Assembly (NCBI RefSeq): GCF_030063205.1
Contig: NZ_JASISQ010000001.1
Coordinates: 124,001 to 188,000 of the forward strand
Length of the DNA: 64,000 nucleotides
Source of the DNA: Arthrobacter antibioticus
GTDB taxonomy: Bacteria; Actinomycetota; Actinomycetes; Actinomycetales; Micrococcaceae
Direction: 5' to 3'
Shown: positions 1-9,337 of the stretch, piece by piece
Layout: each line of letters begins with the position of its first letter
How positions within the stretch are numbered: the stretch's first letter is position 1
Program-made: the position numbers and the translations under genes
The notes under the pieces: model-generated
Told to the model about the DNA's origin: nothing
What the model saw: the letters and a program-made list of their open reading frames with translations, nothing else
The model's database searches: none

Positions 1-869
1 TCAGGATCAAGTCGGCGCAGTTCTTCAGCCAAACAATCCTGCAGGGAACGTCGTGGCAAAGAAATTTGCTGCTCAGGCTGATCCGGCTGAGTCAGGGTTG
101 CCTCCATGGCGCCGGGGCGAGTCAGCGTAACAGTGCCCTTTTCTCGTTCCATGACGACCGTGCGGATACCCGTACCCCGTGGGCCGTGCACAACCGTAAT
201 GGGCACGTTCAGCGCCCGATGCAGCCATGCTGCCAGCAGCAAAGTACTGGGGGAGTCGCTCGCTCCCTCAACTCTAAGAGCGGTGATGGGGTCATCGCCG
301 TCGTACTCTTCCAAAGCCGCGGCCAGCTGGATACGCCAGTTGGTCAAACGCGTCCATGCCAGATCCGTGTCACCAGCGGCGTAAGTGCTGCCAATGCGGA
401 TAAGTGCTTCCTTGGGATCGTGTGCATTACGCGAGTCGGTGATCCGGCGATGAGCTATCCGGCCAATAGGAGAGGTGCTGGGTGACTCGGGGGCCTCATT
501 GGGCCACCAGGCTACGATCGGGGCATCGGGGAGCAGAAGCGCAGATATGACTGATTCGCTCTCTACAGCCAGCTCTCCGAACCCTCGCAGCACTATCACC
601 TCGGAGGCCCCAGCGTCACCGCCAACACGAATCTCGCCGTCTAAGCGGGTTTCCTCCGTGTCTGAACCTGAAGCCAACACAATAATTCTGCAGGGGTGTT
701 CCCGGCTAGCCAGGTTGGCTGCTGTGATTGCTTCTTCTTCGGAACCATTTCGGGTAATCACCACAAGGGTTAGAACACGTCCCAGCGTGACAACGCCACC
801 CTGCTCGCGCATCTTAACTATCTTTTTGGTGATTTGGGAAGTGGTGGTGTTAGGCAGTTCAACAATCAT
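1..869 (-). CDS. opcA: Glucose-6-phosphate dehydrogenase assembly protein OpcA (partial, C-terminus beyond window)
   Basis: Read on the minus strand, the frame opens with ATG at 869 (MIVELPNTTTSQITKKIV...) and stays open to base 1, so the C-terminal part lies outside the window; about 289 codons are visible. The N-terminus, with its short Thr-rich start and the GGVVTLGRVLTL stretch, is typical of OpcA, a cytoplasmic protein that assembles and allosterically supports actinobacterial and cyanobacterial G6PDH. The start overlaps the zwf stop as ATGA, so the two are translationally coupled, which fits a partner of Zwf. A 6-phosphogluconolactonase gene would be the expected next gene to the left. 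Identification rests on sequence resemblance plus context. Confidence 0.9.
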   Translation of the reverse strand, partial: MIVELPNTTTSQITKKIVKMREQGGVVTLGRVLTLVVITRNGSEEEAITAANLASREHPCRIIVLASGSDTEETRLDGEIRVGGDAGASEVIVLRGFGELAVESESVISALLLPDAPIVAWWPNEAPESPSTSPIGRIAHRRITDSRNAHDPKEALIRIGSTYAAGDTDLAWTRLTNWRIQLAAALEEYDGDDPITALRVEGASDSPSTLLLAAWLHRALNVPITVVHGPRGTGIRTVVMEREKGTVTLTRPGAMEATLTQPDQPEQQISLPRRSLQDCLAEELRRLDP

Positions 870-2410
870 GGTCGTCGCCACGTCCTTCCGTCTTGCTTTA
901 ACAACTCTTCAGCTGAAGAAGGGCCCCAGCTGCCGGGTTCATAACTTTCAGGTTGCATACCTTCGGCTGCCCAATACTCCTCGAACGGGTCAAGGATCTT
1001 CCAGGACAGCTCCACTTCCTGGTGTCGCGGAAACAGTGGGGGTTCACCCAGCAGTACATCCAGAATCAACCGTTCATACGCTTCCGGACTTGACTCGGTA
1101 AATGCGTGTCCATAACCGAAATCCATGGTGACATCACGAACTTCCATTTGAGTCCCAGGAACTTTCGAGCCGAAGCGAATAGTGACACCCTCATCAGGCT
1201 GGACCCGGATAACGACTGCGTTCTGTCCGAAGTCATCCTCTTCGTGATCTGTAAAGAGGAGGTTGGGTGCGCGCTTGAAAACAACCGCAATTTCGGTCAC
1301 ACGCCTACCCAGGCGTTTACCCGTACGCAAGTAGAAAGGCACCCCCGCCCAACGGCGAGTATGAATATCAAGACGAATTGCGGCAAATGTCTCAGTGGTG
1401 GAATCGGCAGGAATTCCTTCCTCATCCAAGTAACCAAGCACTTCCTCCCCGCCCTGCCAACCGCCTGAGAATTGGCCGCGAGCTGAGTGCTTAGATAGAT
1501 CCTGGGGCAACTTCACCGCAGCCAGCACCTTTTCCTTTTCAGCCCGCAAATGCTCGGCGTTGAAGGAAATGGGCTCTTCCATGGCTGTTAGCGCCAAAAG
1601 TTGTAAGAGGTGGTTTTGAATGACGTCGCGTGCCGCGCCAACGCCATCGTAGTAACCTGCTCGTCCACCTGTGCCGATATCCTCGGCCATGGTGATCTGC
1701 ACGTGATCAACGTAGTTGGAATTCCATAGCGGCTCAAAGAACTGGTTGGCAAAGCGCAGCGCCAAAATGTTTTGAACGGTTTCCTTGCCCAGGTAGTGGT
1801 CAATCCTGAATACGGAGTCTGGTGGAAAAACTGACTCCACAATGTCATTCAGAGCCCTGGCTGACTCTAAGTTGTGACCAAAGGGCTTCTCAATAACAAC
1901 CCGGCGCCAGTTTCCCTCCCCTGATTGTGCCAAACCATGCTCTGAGAGCTGACGGCACACAAGTTCAAAGGCCTTGGGAGGAATCGAGAGATAGAATGCG
2001 TGATTGCCGCGCGTCCCTCGCTTTTCGTCAAGTTCAGCCAGGGTGGTCTTCAACCGCTCAAAAGCATCGTCGTCATCAAATTCCCCCTCGACAAAGCGGA
2101 TTCCTTCGCTGAGCTGATTCCAAACCACTTCATCAAAGGGCGTGCGGCAGTTTGCTTGAACCGATTCTTTGACTTCGGCGGCAAAATCCTCTGCACTCCA
2201 TGCTCGTCGGGCGAAGCCAACAAGAGCAAAACTCGGTGGCAGTAACCCGCGGTTTGCGAGGTCATACACTGCGGGCATGAGTTTTTTGCGTGACAAATCT
2301 CCCGTCACGCCGAAGAGAACCAGCGAAGATGGGCCCGCTACCCGGGACAGCCGCCGATCGCGGCTGTCCCGAAGCGGGTTTTCATTTTGTGTTGTGTCAG
2401 AAGTCGGCAT
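866..2410 (-). CDS. zwf: Glucose-6-phosphate 1-dehydrogenase
   Basis: Oxidises glucose 6-phosphate to 6-phosphogluconolactone with NADP, the first step of the oxidative pentose phosphate pathway. With a start at MPTSDTTQ (2410) it has 514 residues, the normal family length. The nucleotide-binding motif GVTGDLS lies at residues 34-40, EKPFG at 174-178 and the active-site signature RIDHYLGKE at 202-210. The frame is open 58 codons further upstream, but that extension lies inside pgi and looks non-native, so 2410 was chosen; it begins 16 bases after the pgi stop. No strong ribosome-binding site is visible. It is the fourth gene of the tkt-tal-pgi-zwf-opcA series. Confidence 0.96.
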   Translation of the reverse strand: MPTSDTTQNENPLRDSRDRRLSRVAGPSSLVLFGVTGDLSRKKLMPAVYDLANRGLLPPSFALVGFARRAWSAEDFAAEVKESVQANCRTPFDEVVWNQLSEGIRFVEGEFDDDDAFERLKTTLAELDEKRGTRGNHAFYLSIPPKAFELVCRQLSEHGLAQSGEGNWRRVVIEKPFGHNLESARALNDIVESVFPPDSVFRIDHYLGKETVQNILALRFANQFFEPLWNSNYVDHVQITMAEDIGTGGRAGYYDGVGAARDVIQNHLLQLLALTAMEEPISFNAEHLRAEKEKVLAAVKLPQDLSKHSARGQFSGGWQGGEEVLGYLDEEGIPADSTTETFAAIRLDIHTRRWAGVPFYLRTGKRLGRRVTEIAVVFKRAPNLLFTDHEEDDFGQNAVVIRVQPDEGVTIRFGSKVPGTQMEVRDVTMDFGYGHAFTESSPEAYERLILDVLLGEPPLFPRHQEVELSWKILDPFEEYWAAEGMQPESYEPGSWGPSSAEELLKQDGRTWRRP

Positions 2411-2426
2411 CTGTTGAGCGGCAGCC

Positions 2427-4064
2427 TTATCCGTTGGAGTGGCGGCCAGCAAGCGTAGCCACCACGGCCTTGAGTTGAGTAACGCCAGCAGCTGTGTCCG
2501 TGAAATGCAGGCGCAGTACGGGGCGTCCTTGATCGGCAAGCACAGCGGCGTCGCCAGCAGCCTGGGCGCTGATGAGCTCCCCAAAGCTGAACGGCCGCTC
2601 CGGGATAGCCAGGTCCGGCTCTGCAGTTCCAGTAACTTGAAGGAACACCCCTATTGCCGGGCCACCCTTGTGGAACTGTCCGGTGGAGTGCAGGAATCTC
2701 GGCCCCCAGCCAAAGGTGACGGGACGGGAGGTAAGCTCTGCCAGCTCGTTACGGACTTGTGCCAACGGTGCATGCGAGAGCCTGTCAAGGTAGACCTGCA
2801 CGCTGAGGTATCCGTCAGTGGACAGTGTGCCTACCAAAGCAGTAAGTGCTTCTGCCAGTGATGTTGCCCCACTAAGCCAGCCGGCGTCGCTGTTAGCCGT
2901 GCGCACCTCAATGGCACCATCGGTGAACAGAGCCGGTGTTGTTTCCGGTGTTGAATCCAGTAGGCCGCGAGCAGCAGTCTTGGCTGCCTCAACATCAGGC
3001 TGATCATAAGGGTTGATATCCAGCAGACGGCCGGCCACTACCGTGGCAAACTCCCACACCATCATCTGTGCACCAAGATCGCCGGCGATGCTCACTTCAT
3101 TCTCGCGAAGCTCTACATCCGCATCTCCGGATACCAGACGCACAACGAGTACATCAGCGGCGCCAGAGGTGACCTCAGGGGAGTTCACCTCTGCTACTAC
3201 CGGCAACACACCGGTGCCGAGCTTACCTGTGGACTCGGCGATGAGCTGCTCAGCCCAGTCGGGGAATCCAACCAGGGCCGAATTTTCATCAACAATGACT
3301 ATTTTGTTACGTAGCGGCGAGGTACCCCCCAGTGCGGCCCCGAGGCGCAGCCCCACGTTGTCAACGTCGTCATCGCGCAGCATTTCGGCTGCTTCCTCCG
3401 CCGAGTCAAGCAGCGCAGCAATATCCACGCCTGCCAGGCCCGAGGGAACCAGTCCGAACGCTGTCAGTGCCGAGTATCGGCCGCCTACATGGGGGTCTGC
3501 GTTGAAGACCTTGCGGTAGCCGGCTTTCCGCGCAGATTCATCGAGGGGTGAGCCGGGGTCTGTCACGATAATGATCCGTGACTTAGCGTCAATGCCTGCC
3601 TCGTTAAACTGCTGCTCAAAGATCCGCCGTTGTGAGTCCGTTTCCAAGGTGGAGCCGGACTTCGAAGACACAACAATAGCTGTGGTTTCCAGACGGTCAC
3701 TAACAGCTGCCCTGACCTGTTCTGGGTTTGTACTGTCGAGGACGCTCAGTTCAACACCAGCTGTCGCTGTGATGACCTCGGGCGCCAAGGACGAGCCTCC
3801 CATGCCGCACAAAACAATGTGGTTGATGCCCTCGGCGTGCAGCTCATCACGTAGGGCAATGATCTCGGTCACTAAGGGTCGAGAAATTTCTGCTGCCTCT
3901 ACCCAACCAAGGCGGATGGCTGATTCGGCTTCAGCCTCGGGCCCCCACAACGTCGCATCCTTTTCGAAAATCCGTGATGCGACCTGATCTGCCACAAGCG
4001 TCATCAGGTGAGCGGCTCCGGCAGCTTGTGCGGCTCCTGTGGCCGCAAATGCCAGTGATGTCAT
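2427..4064 (-). CDS. pgi: Glucose-6-phosphate isomerase
   Basis: Interconverts glucose 6-phosphate and fructose 6-phosphate. The 545-residue product starting MTSLAFAATG carries GMGGSSLAPE at residues 87-96 and the sugar-phosphate-binding SSKSGSTLET at 133-142. This is the actinobacterial SIS-domain form that lies next to tal and zwf, and it is divergent from the E. coli enzyme. The chosen start, 4064, is only 4 bases after the tal stop; the longer open frame to 4139 would run into tal and begins with unlikely sequence. Its position between tal and zwf links the pentose phosphate shunt to glycolysis. Confidence 0.93.
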   Translation of the reverse strand: MTSLAFAATGAAQAAGAAHLMTLVADQVASRIFEKDATLWGPEAEAESAIRLGWVEAAEISRPLVTEIIALRDELHAEGINHIVLCGMGGSSLAPEVITATAGVELSVLDSTNPEQVRAAVSDRLETTAIVVSSKSGSTLETDSQRRIFEQQFNEAGIDAKSRIIIVTDPGSPLDESARKAGYRKVFNADPHVGGRYSALTAFGLVPSGLAGVDIAALLDSAEEAAEMLRDDDVDNVGLRLGAALGGTSPLRNKIVIVDENSALVGFPDWAEQLIAESTGKLGTGVLPVVAEVNSPEVTSGAADVLVVRLVSGDADVELRENEVSIAGDLGAQMMVWEFATVVAGRLLDINPYDQPDVEAAKTAARGLLDSTPETTPALFTDGAIEVRTANSDAGWLSGATSLAEALTALVGTLSTDGYLSVQVYLDRLSHAPLAQVRNELAELTSRPVTFGWGPRFLHSTGQFHKGGPAIGVFLQVTGTAEPDLAIPERPFSFGELISAQAAGDAAVLADQGRPVLRLHFTDTAAGVTQLKAVVATLAGRHSNG

Positions 4065-4068
4065 GGTC

Positions 4069-5190
4069 TCAGCCTTCCGCGCCTGCTGCATCGAGTGCAT
4101 CCTGGACGTGGTGAAGTAGGTCTTTCCAACTTGCAACAAACTTCTCTAGTCCCTCGGTCTCCAGCAGGTTCACAACCTCTGCGTAGGAGATGCCCAACCC
4201 ATCAAGCTTGTTCAGCAGTGCGTTGGCTTCTCCATACGTTCCGGTGATGGTGTCACCGCTGACTACACCGTGGTCGTAGGTAGCATCCAGGGTTTTTTCC
4301 GGCATGGTGTTGACAACGTTCGCAGCAACCAGTTCAGTGACGTACAGCGTGTCCGGGTAGTCGGGGTTTTTTACACCTGTGGAGGCCCACAAGGGACGCT
4401 GGGGGAGCGCTCCGGCATCGGCGAGCAATGCCCAACGCTCCGAGGTGAACACCTCTTCAAAGATTTGGTATGCCAGACGGGCGTTGGCCAAGCCGGCTTT
4501 GCCCTTCAAGGCTGCGGCCTCATCGGTACCGATGGCATCAAGTCTGCTGTCAATTTCTGAGTCCACGCGTGAAACGAAGAAGGACGCAACTGAGTGGATA
4601 TCAGCCAGGTTGTGCCCGTTGGCCTTAGCCTGCTCAAGTCCGCTAATGAAAGCGTTGACTACGGCGCGGTAACGCTCAAGCGAGAAGATCAAGGTGACAT
4701 TGACGCTGATACCCTCGGCCAGGGTAGCCGTGATGGCCTCAAGACCTTCAAGCGTGGCCGGAATCTTGATATAGACGTTCTTCTTGTTCACCTTCGCGTA
4801 CAGGCGCTTAGCTTCAGCGATGGTTCCGTCCGTGTCCCACGCTTTGCGGGGATCAACTTCAATGGAGACACGGCCGTCAACTCCCTTGGTGGCGGCGGCA
4901 ACTGGCGCGAAGAGATCGCAGCCGTCGGCAACATCTGAGGTGGTTATTTCAAAGACAGCGTCTTCGGCAGTAATGCCGGCGGCAGAAAATTTCTTCAGCT
5001 CGGACTTGTAGTCATCGCTCTTGGTGATGGCTGCTTCGAAAATACTGGGGTTGGTGGTGACGCCAACAACGTTTTTTTCTTCGATGAGCTTAGCCAGGCT
5101 GCCACTGTTGAGGCGAAGGCGGGAAAGATCGTCAAGCCAGATGGAGACACCTGCGGCGGAAAGTGCGGCGGTGGGTGTTGTATTAGTCAT
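4069..5190 (-). CDS. tal: Transaldolase
   Basis: Transfers a dihydroxyacetone unit between sedoheptulose 7-phosphate and glyceraldehyde 3-phosphate in the non-oxidative pentose phosphate pathway. The protein has 373 residues from [10 protein letters not shown], the length of the long actinobacterial transaldolases. It shows WLDDLSR at residues 18-24, VTTNPSIF at 44-51, and the Schiff-base lysine in YIKIPAT (Lys142). An AAGGAAG ribosome-binding site lies about 6 bases upstream of the 5190 start, which decides against the 19-codon extension. A 250-base spacer with 15-bp repeats and a terminator separates it from tkt, so tal-pgi-zwf-opcA may have its own promoter. Confidence 0.97.
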   Translation of the reverse strand: MTNTTPTAALSAAGVSIWLDDLSRLRLNSGSLAKLIEEKNVVGVTTNPSIFEAAITKSDDYKSELKKFSAAGITAEDAVFEITTSDVADGCDLFAPVAAATKGVDGRVSIEVDPRKAWDTDGTIAEAKRLYAKVNKKNVYIKIPATLEGLEAITATLAEGISVNVTLIFSLERYRAVVNAFISGLEQAKANGHNLADIHSVASFFVSRVDSEIDSRLDAIGTDEAAALKGKAGLANARLAYQIFEEVFTSERWALLADAGALPQRPLWASTGVKNPDYPDTLYVTELVAANVVNTMPEKTLDATYDHGVVSGDTITGTYGEANALLNKLDGLGISYAEVVNLLETEGLEKFVASWKDLLHHVQDALDAAGAEG

Positions 5191-5244
5191 TTTGCTACTT
5201 CCTTGGGATTGCGGCCCTGCAGCTCTGAACAATGCCTCGATCAG

Positions 5245-5312
5245 CACTGCTTATTCAGATAGTGCTTATTTAGATAGCGCTAATTTAAGTACTGCTTATT
5301 TCAGCACTGCAG
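5245..5312. repeat. 15-bp degenerate tandem repeat upstream of tal
   Basis: Four and a half copies of a 15-base AT-rich unit (consensus near TACTGCTTATTTAGA) start at 5245, 5260, 5275, 5290 and 5305. They differ by a few substitutions. They fill the spacer between the tkt terminator and the tal start, 55 to 122 bases upstream of the tal ATG, where a promoter or operator would lie. The unit is not a multiple of a helical turn. The function is unknown. Confidence 0.8.
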
Positions 5313-5396
5313 GTGAGGTGATCTATTCCCGCTGCTGCCACCACGCCCGGTGTGTTTGGCACGTAGCGAGAGTAGCGGGAGAAAAGTATGAGGATT

Positions 5397-5428
5397 CCCG
5401 GGGCAGCAGCGCAGGGCGCTGCCCCGGG
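5397..5428 (-). terminator. Terminator hairpin after tkt
   Basis: A perfect 11-bp stem (CCCGGGGCAGC with GCTGCCCCGGG) with a 10-base loop lies 11 bases past the tkt stop. On the minus strand it is followed by a modest T-rich stretch, so it fits a rho-independent terminator or attenuator between tkt and tal. Confidence 0.75.
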
Positions 5429-5439
5429 GACTTGGGCTG

Positions 5440-7566
5440 TTATGCCCTGGCTGCAGCCACAGAATCCTTGGCAGCGGCCGTGACAGCCTCGGTGGTAATA
5501 CCAAATTCCTTGAAAAGGACCTTGTAGTCAGCAGATGCGCCAAAGTGTTCCAGCGAGATGGAACGTCCTGCATCGCCAACAAATTCACGCCAGCCCAAAG
5601 CCAAACCGGCTTCAACGGAGACGCGCGCCTTGACACCTGCGGGCAGGACCTCCTCGCGGTATTCAGAGGGCTGGTTGTTGAACCACTCGACACATGGCAT
5701 TGAAACCACGCGTGCAGCAATTCCTTCGGTGGCGAGAGCTTCGCGGGCTTCAACCGCAAGCTGGACTTCGGATCCCGTGGCGATCAAAATCACCGCAGGG
5801 GTGACTATCTCGCCGTCGGCCACTGCCTCCGCCAAAACGTAACCACCACGAGAAACCAGGTCCGCTGAGGCAAACTCAGTAGCCGTGGCTGCTCCGGTCC
5901 CGCGGGCGTAGGTGGGAATGTTCTGGCGCGTCAGGACAATCCCGGCCGGATTGTCCTTTGTTTCCAGAATCTTCTTCCACGCGATCGAGACCTCGTTGGG
6001 ATCCCCGGGGCGGACTACGTCCAGACCGGGTATGGCGCGCAAAGTGGCAAGTTGCTCAACGGGCTGGTGGGTGGGTCCGTCCTCACCCAGTCCGATGGAG
6101 TCGTGCGTCCACACGAAAATAGACGGCACACCCATCAAAGCGGAGAGTCGAATCGCTGGGCGCTGGTAGTCGCTGAAAATCAAGAACGTCCCTGAGTAGG
6201 CGCGCGTGGGGCCCCCCAAATGAATTCCATTGACAATCGCGGCCGCAGCGTGTTCACGGATACCAAAGTGCAGTACACGCCCGTACGGACCGCCGGACCA
6301 GGTGTCTGTCTGCCTTGAGGCGGGAATGAATGAGCCCGAGCCCTCAATCGTGGTGTTATTTGATCCGGCCAGGTCGCAGGAGCCACCCCAGAGCTCTGGC
6401 AGAACCGCTCCAATAGCGTTCAGGACCTTACCGGAGGCTGCCCGGGTTGAAACATCCTTGCCGCTGTCAAAGACCGGCAGGTTCTCCTCCCAACCAGCAG
6501 GCAGTTCTTTCTTTTCAATCCGCTCAAGAAGTGCCGCATTCTCCGGGTTGGCCAACTTCCAAGCCGCAAACCCGGTGTTCCATTCGGCGTGGGCTGCCGC
6601 ACCGCGATCAAGAACTTGGCGAGCATGTTCAAGAACTTCCGGCTCAACTTCAAAGTGCTTTTCCGGATCGAAGCCAAGGACTTCCTTGAGCGCAACAACC
6701 TCGTCGCCACCCAATGCCGAACCGTGGATCGCTCCAGTGTTTTGCTTCTTCGGTGACGGGTAGCCAATGATGGTGCGCAAGGAAATGATGGACGGCTTGC
6801 TTGTCTGGGACTTGGCGGCATCGAGGGCACCGTGCAACTCGGCAACATCTTCTACGTACTTACCGGTTTTGGTCCAGTCAACCCGTTGCACATGCCAGCC
6901 GTATGCTTCATAGCGCTTCAGGACATCCTCGGAGAAGGCAACATTGGTGTCATCTTCAATGGAGATGTGGTTGGAATCATAGATAACCACCAAGTTGCCC
7001 AGCTCCTGATGTCCGGCCAAGCTGGAAGCTTCGCTAGTGACACCTTCCTGGAGGTCCCCGTCGGAGGCGATAACCCAGACAGTGTGGTCGAACGGGCTAG
7101 TACCGGCCTCGGCGTCGGGGTCCATCAGGCCACGCATACGGCGCTGTGAGTATGCGAAACCAACAGCTGAGGCAAGGCCCTGGCCCAAGGGACCAGTGGT
7201 GATTTCAACCCCTGCCGTGTGTTTGTATTCGGGGTGCCCGGGGGTCAGTGAACCCCATGTGCGCAGCGCTTCAAGGTCCTTTAACTCCAAGCCATATCCG
7301 GAAAGGAACAGTTGCACGTACAGTGTTAGCGATGTGTGTCCGGGGGAGAGGATGAAGCGGTCACGGCCCATCCAGTCAGGGTTCTTGGGGTCCAAGCGCA
7401 TGACTTTCTGGAACAACAAGTATGCGGCGGGAGCCAATGACATGGCCGTTCCGGGGTGACCGTTGCCCACCTTTTCAACGGCGTCTGCGGCCAATATACG
7501 GGCGGTATCCACTGCGCGCTGATCGTTGGCGGTCCAGGTGAACGTTGGTAATTCCAGATGTGACAC
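5440..7566 (-). CDS. tkt: Transketolase
   Basis: Thiamine diphosphate enzyme moving two-carbon units in the pentose phosphate pathway. The product has 708 residues from the GTG at 7566, with GNGHPGTAMS at residues 34-43, the ThDP-binding SDGDLQEG at 168-175, and the central pyrimidine domain (GIREHAAAAIVNG, then a YQRPAIRLSALM-type segment). GTG at 7566 was chosen because GAGAGGGA precedes it by about 8 bases; the 16-codon extension starting MPCTC lacks support. It is the first gene of the tkt-tal-pgi-zwf-opcA group and diverges from ctaB, leaving a 413-base shared upstream region. Confidence 0.97.
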   Translation of the reverse strand: MSHLELPTFTWTANDQRAVDTARILAADAVEKVGNGHPGTAMSLAPAAYLLFQKVMRLDPKNPDWMGRDRFILSPGHTSLTLYVQLFLSGYGLELKDLEALRTWGSLTPGHPEYKHTAGVEITTGPLGQGLASAVGFAYSQRRMRGLMDPDAEAGTSPFDHTVWVIASDGDLQEGVTSEASSLAGHQELGNLVVIYDSNHISIEDDTNVAFSEDVLKRYEAYGWHVQRVDWTKTGKYVEDVAELHGALDAAKSQTSKPSIISLRTIIGYPSPKKQNTGAIHGSALGGDEVVALKEVLGFDPEKHFEVEPEVLEHARQVLDRGAAAHAEWNTGFAAWKLANPENAALLERIEKKELPAGWEENLPVFDSGKDVSTRAASGKVLNAIGAVLPELWGGSCDLAGSNNTTIEGSGSFIPASRQTDTWSGGPYGRVLHFGIREHAAAAIVNGIHLGGPTRAYSGTFLIFSDYQRPAIRLSALMGVPSIFVWTHDSIGLGEDGPTHQPVEQLATLRAIPGLDVVRPGDPNEVSIAWKKILETKDNPAGIVLTRQNIPTYARGTGAATATEFASADLVSRGGYVLAEAVADGEIVTPAVILIATGSEVQLAVEAREALATEGIAARVVSMPCVEWFNNQPSEYREEVLPAGVKARVSVEAGLALGWREFVGDAGRSISLEHFGASADYKVLFKEFGITTEAVTAAAKDSVAAARA

Positions 7567-7979
7567 TGACGGGTCCCTCTCGTTATGGGCATATGTTCTG
7601 CAAGTGCAGGGCAATCAAGCGCGACACATAAAAACTAGCGTTAACGGCTCTTCCTCAGGCCCTGCCCCGAGGTGATACTGCAGTAATATTCAGCATGATC
7701 CCACGGGTTAAAGCATCTTCATGCTCCCGCAAGGTCAGGCACTTCTAAAGTTACACGAGTTAGTGCCACAAACGTGATTAGTTTTCATATGTTGAGAACC
7801 CAAACGCCACACCTTGACTTAAAGGTTTTTAGCGCTGCGGCGGCACAAACAGGTATGCTGTTAAGAGCTTTGCCCGGGCCCTGTCAATCCTGTGACAGCC
7901 AACCCACCACGGCATGGCTGGCAGCGCGGAATGAACACCCTGCGCCGAATCAACAACGAAAACATGGTGACTTAAACAA
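7567..7979. other. Divergent intergenic region tkt / ctaB
   Basis: No convincing gene lies in these 413 bases. The region must carry the promoters of tkt (leftward) and ctaB (rightward). A TTGACT hexamer occurs near 7817, but no well-spaced -10 accompanies it, so I do not assign a promoter. I saw no riboswitch or clear operator palindrome. Confidence 0.5.
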
Positions 7980-8939
7980 GTGAGTGCAACTCATACCCCG
8001 GCTGCTGAGACTTCGCCAAAAGTTTCCATCGGCTTTTCGGAAAAAGCAAAGGGCTATTTGGCCCTGACAAAACCGCGGGTTGTGGAGCTCCTTCTCGTCA
8101 CCACATTGCCCACCATGTTTTACGCTCATGGTTTTGCTGGAAAGACCGGGGTACCCAGCCTGTGGCTGATGGTCGCCACAATGGTGGGTGGCGCGCTTGC
8201 CGCCGGCGCCTCGGGTGCGTTCAACTGCTACATTGACCGCGACATCGACAAAGTCATGAATCGCACGTCCAAGCGCCCGTTAGTGACCGGCGTGATCACA
8301 CCGCGTGAAGCACTCATCTTCTCCTGGGTTCTTACTGTTCTAGCCGTGGTTTTGCTGTGGAGCATCAACCCATTGACAGGCATGCTCGGCATTGGTGCGA
8401 TCTTCCTGTACGTAGTGGTTTACTCACTCATACTCAAGCGACGCACGTCACAAAACATTGTGTGGGGCGGCGCTGCTGGCTGCATGCCTGTGCTGATTGC
8501 CTGGGCCGCTGTCACGAACACGGTGCAATGGCCCGCCGTGATTTTATTCATGATCATCTTTTTGTGGACGCCGCCGCACTACTGGCCGCTGTCAATGCGC
8601 TACAGCGATGATTACAACGCCGCCAACGTACCCATGCTCGGCGCAATTGCAGGATCCCGCACCGTATCGGTGCAGGTTGTCCTCTACACCTGGGCCATGG
8701 TGGTTTGCTCTCTACTCATGATTCCGCTTGGCGGCGCCGGTATTGTCTACACCGTAGTAACAGCTGCCGCTGGTGCCTGGTTCCTGTTCGAGGCTCACAA
8801 GCTGTACAACAATGCCAAGAAGGACCTTGTGACCAAGAAGAACGCTATGCAGGTCTTCCACGTTTCCATTACGTATCTGACGCTGGTGTTCCTGTCCCTG
8901 GCAGTTGATCCCTTTGTGGGCACTGCTCTCATGGGCTAA
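7980..8939 (+). CDS. ctaB: Protoheme IX farnesyltransferase (heme O synthase)
   Basis: Membrane prenyltransferase of the UbiA superfamily that adds farnesyl to heme B to give heme O, needed for aa3-type cytochrome oxidase. The product has 319 residues from a GTG start, with about nine hydrophobic segments. The Asp-rich substrate motif NCYIDRDID lies at residues 82-90, and a second polar loop around [12 protein letters not shown] corresponds to the second conserved motif. ctaA, the next enzyme in heme A synthesis, is just downstream on the opposite strand. A weak ribosome-binding site makes the exact start less certain. Confidence 0.95.
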   Translation: MSATHTPAAETSPKVSIGFSEKAKGYLALTKPRVVELLLVTTLPTMFYAHGFAGKTGVPSLWLMVATMVGGALAAGASGAFNCYIDRDIDKVMNRTSKRPLVTGVITPREALIFSWVLTVLAVVLLWSINPLTGMLGIGAIFLYVVVYSLILKRRTSQNIVWGGAAGCMPVLIAWAAVTNTVQWPAVILFMIIFLWTPPHYWPLSMRYSDDYNAANVPMLGAIAGSRTVSVQVVLYTWAMVVCSLLMIPLGGAGIVYTVVTAAAGAWFLFEAHKLYNNAKKDLVTKKNAMQVFHVSITYLTLVFLSLAVDPFVGTALMG

Positions 8940-9337
8940 AAGGTTCTGCTCCACTATTGTTTCAGCACCCTGATGCCCTAGAGCGCTAACTCTCTAGGGC
9001 GCAACTGTTTAGGCGCAACTGTTCGACGGCGGCCGGCGACTTCTCCTTGGAGCTCACCGGTCGCTTTTCTTTGCTCCCGCGCGGGTTTGAGCAAGCGTGC
9101 ATCCGCTGCGCTGAGCTCTTGCAGTCCACTTTTATACTCCACCGCACTCTTGGCTTGAGATTGGAGATCATGACACCCGAAATGACATGGCCAGACACTC
9201 AACGAATCCTCAACGGGGGTCAAGCTGCAGAAGGCGCGTTATGATCTCCAACTTCAACTTGCGCATTCCATCGGCAGCGGAGGAAGTCCGGCGTAGCGCC
9301 CGCCTCGCCCGGCTGATAACAGGCGGCTGTTGACAGC
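8940..9337. other. Convergent ctaB-ctaA spacer with hairpin and possible tiny ORFs
   Basis: This 398-base gap holds a 9-bp hairpin just after ctaB (listed separately), the short direct repeat GCGCAACTGTTTAGGCGCAACTGTT near 9001 written here as two GCGCAACTGTT copies, and an 11-bp inverted repeat (9161-9171 with 9241-9251). Two tiny frames overlap as ATGA: 9170-9244 (24 codons, GGAG just upstream) and 9241-9333 (30 codons, AGAAGG upstream). They match no family I know and may be chance or gene remains. Confidence 0.35.
8975..9000 (+). terminator. Hairpin after ctaB
   Basis: GCCCTAGAG (8975-8983) pairs perfectly with CTCTAGGGC (8992-9000) around an 8-base loop, 36 bases after the ctaB stop. 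No T-tract follows, so it could be a weak terminator or an mRNA 3'-end stabiliser. Confidence 0.5.

Noticed and set aside
3013-3519. Plus-strand Ser/Thr-rich frame over pgi
   Set aside because: Antisense to pgi with low-complexity composition; no start signal or family match.
5021-5527. Plus-strand frame encoding a pentapeptide-like run ([15 protein letters not shown]...)
   Set aside because: It lies antisense to tal and the spacer; the five-residue periodicity comes only from the 15-bp DNA repeats and the frame has no start signal.
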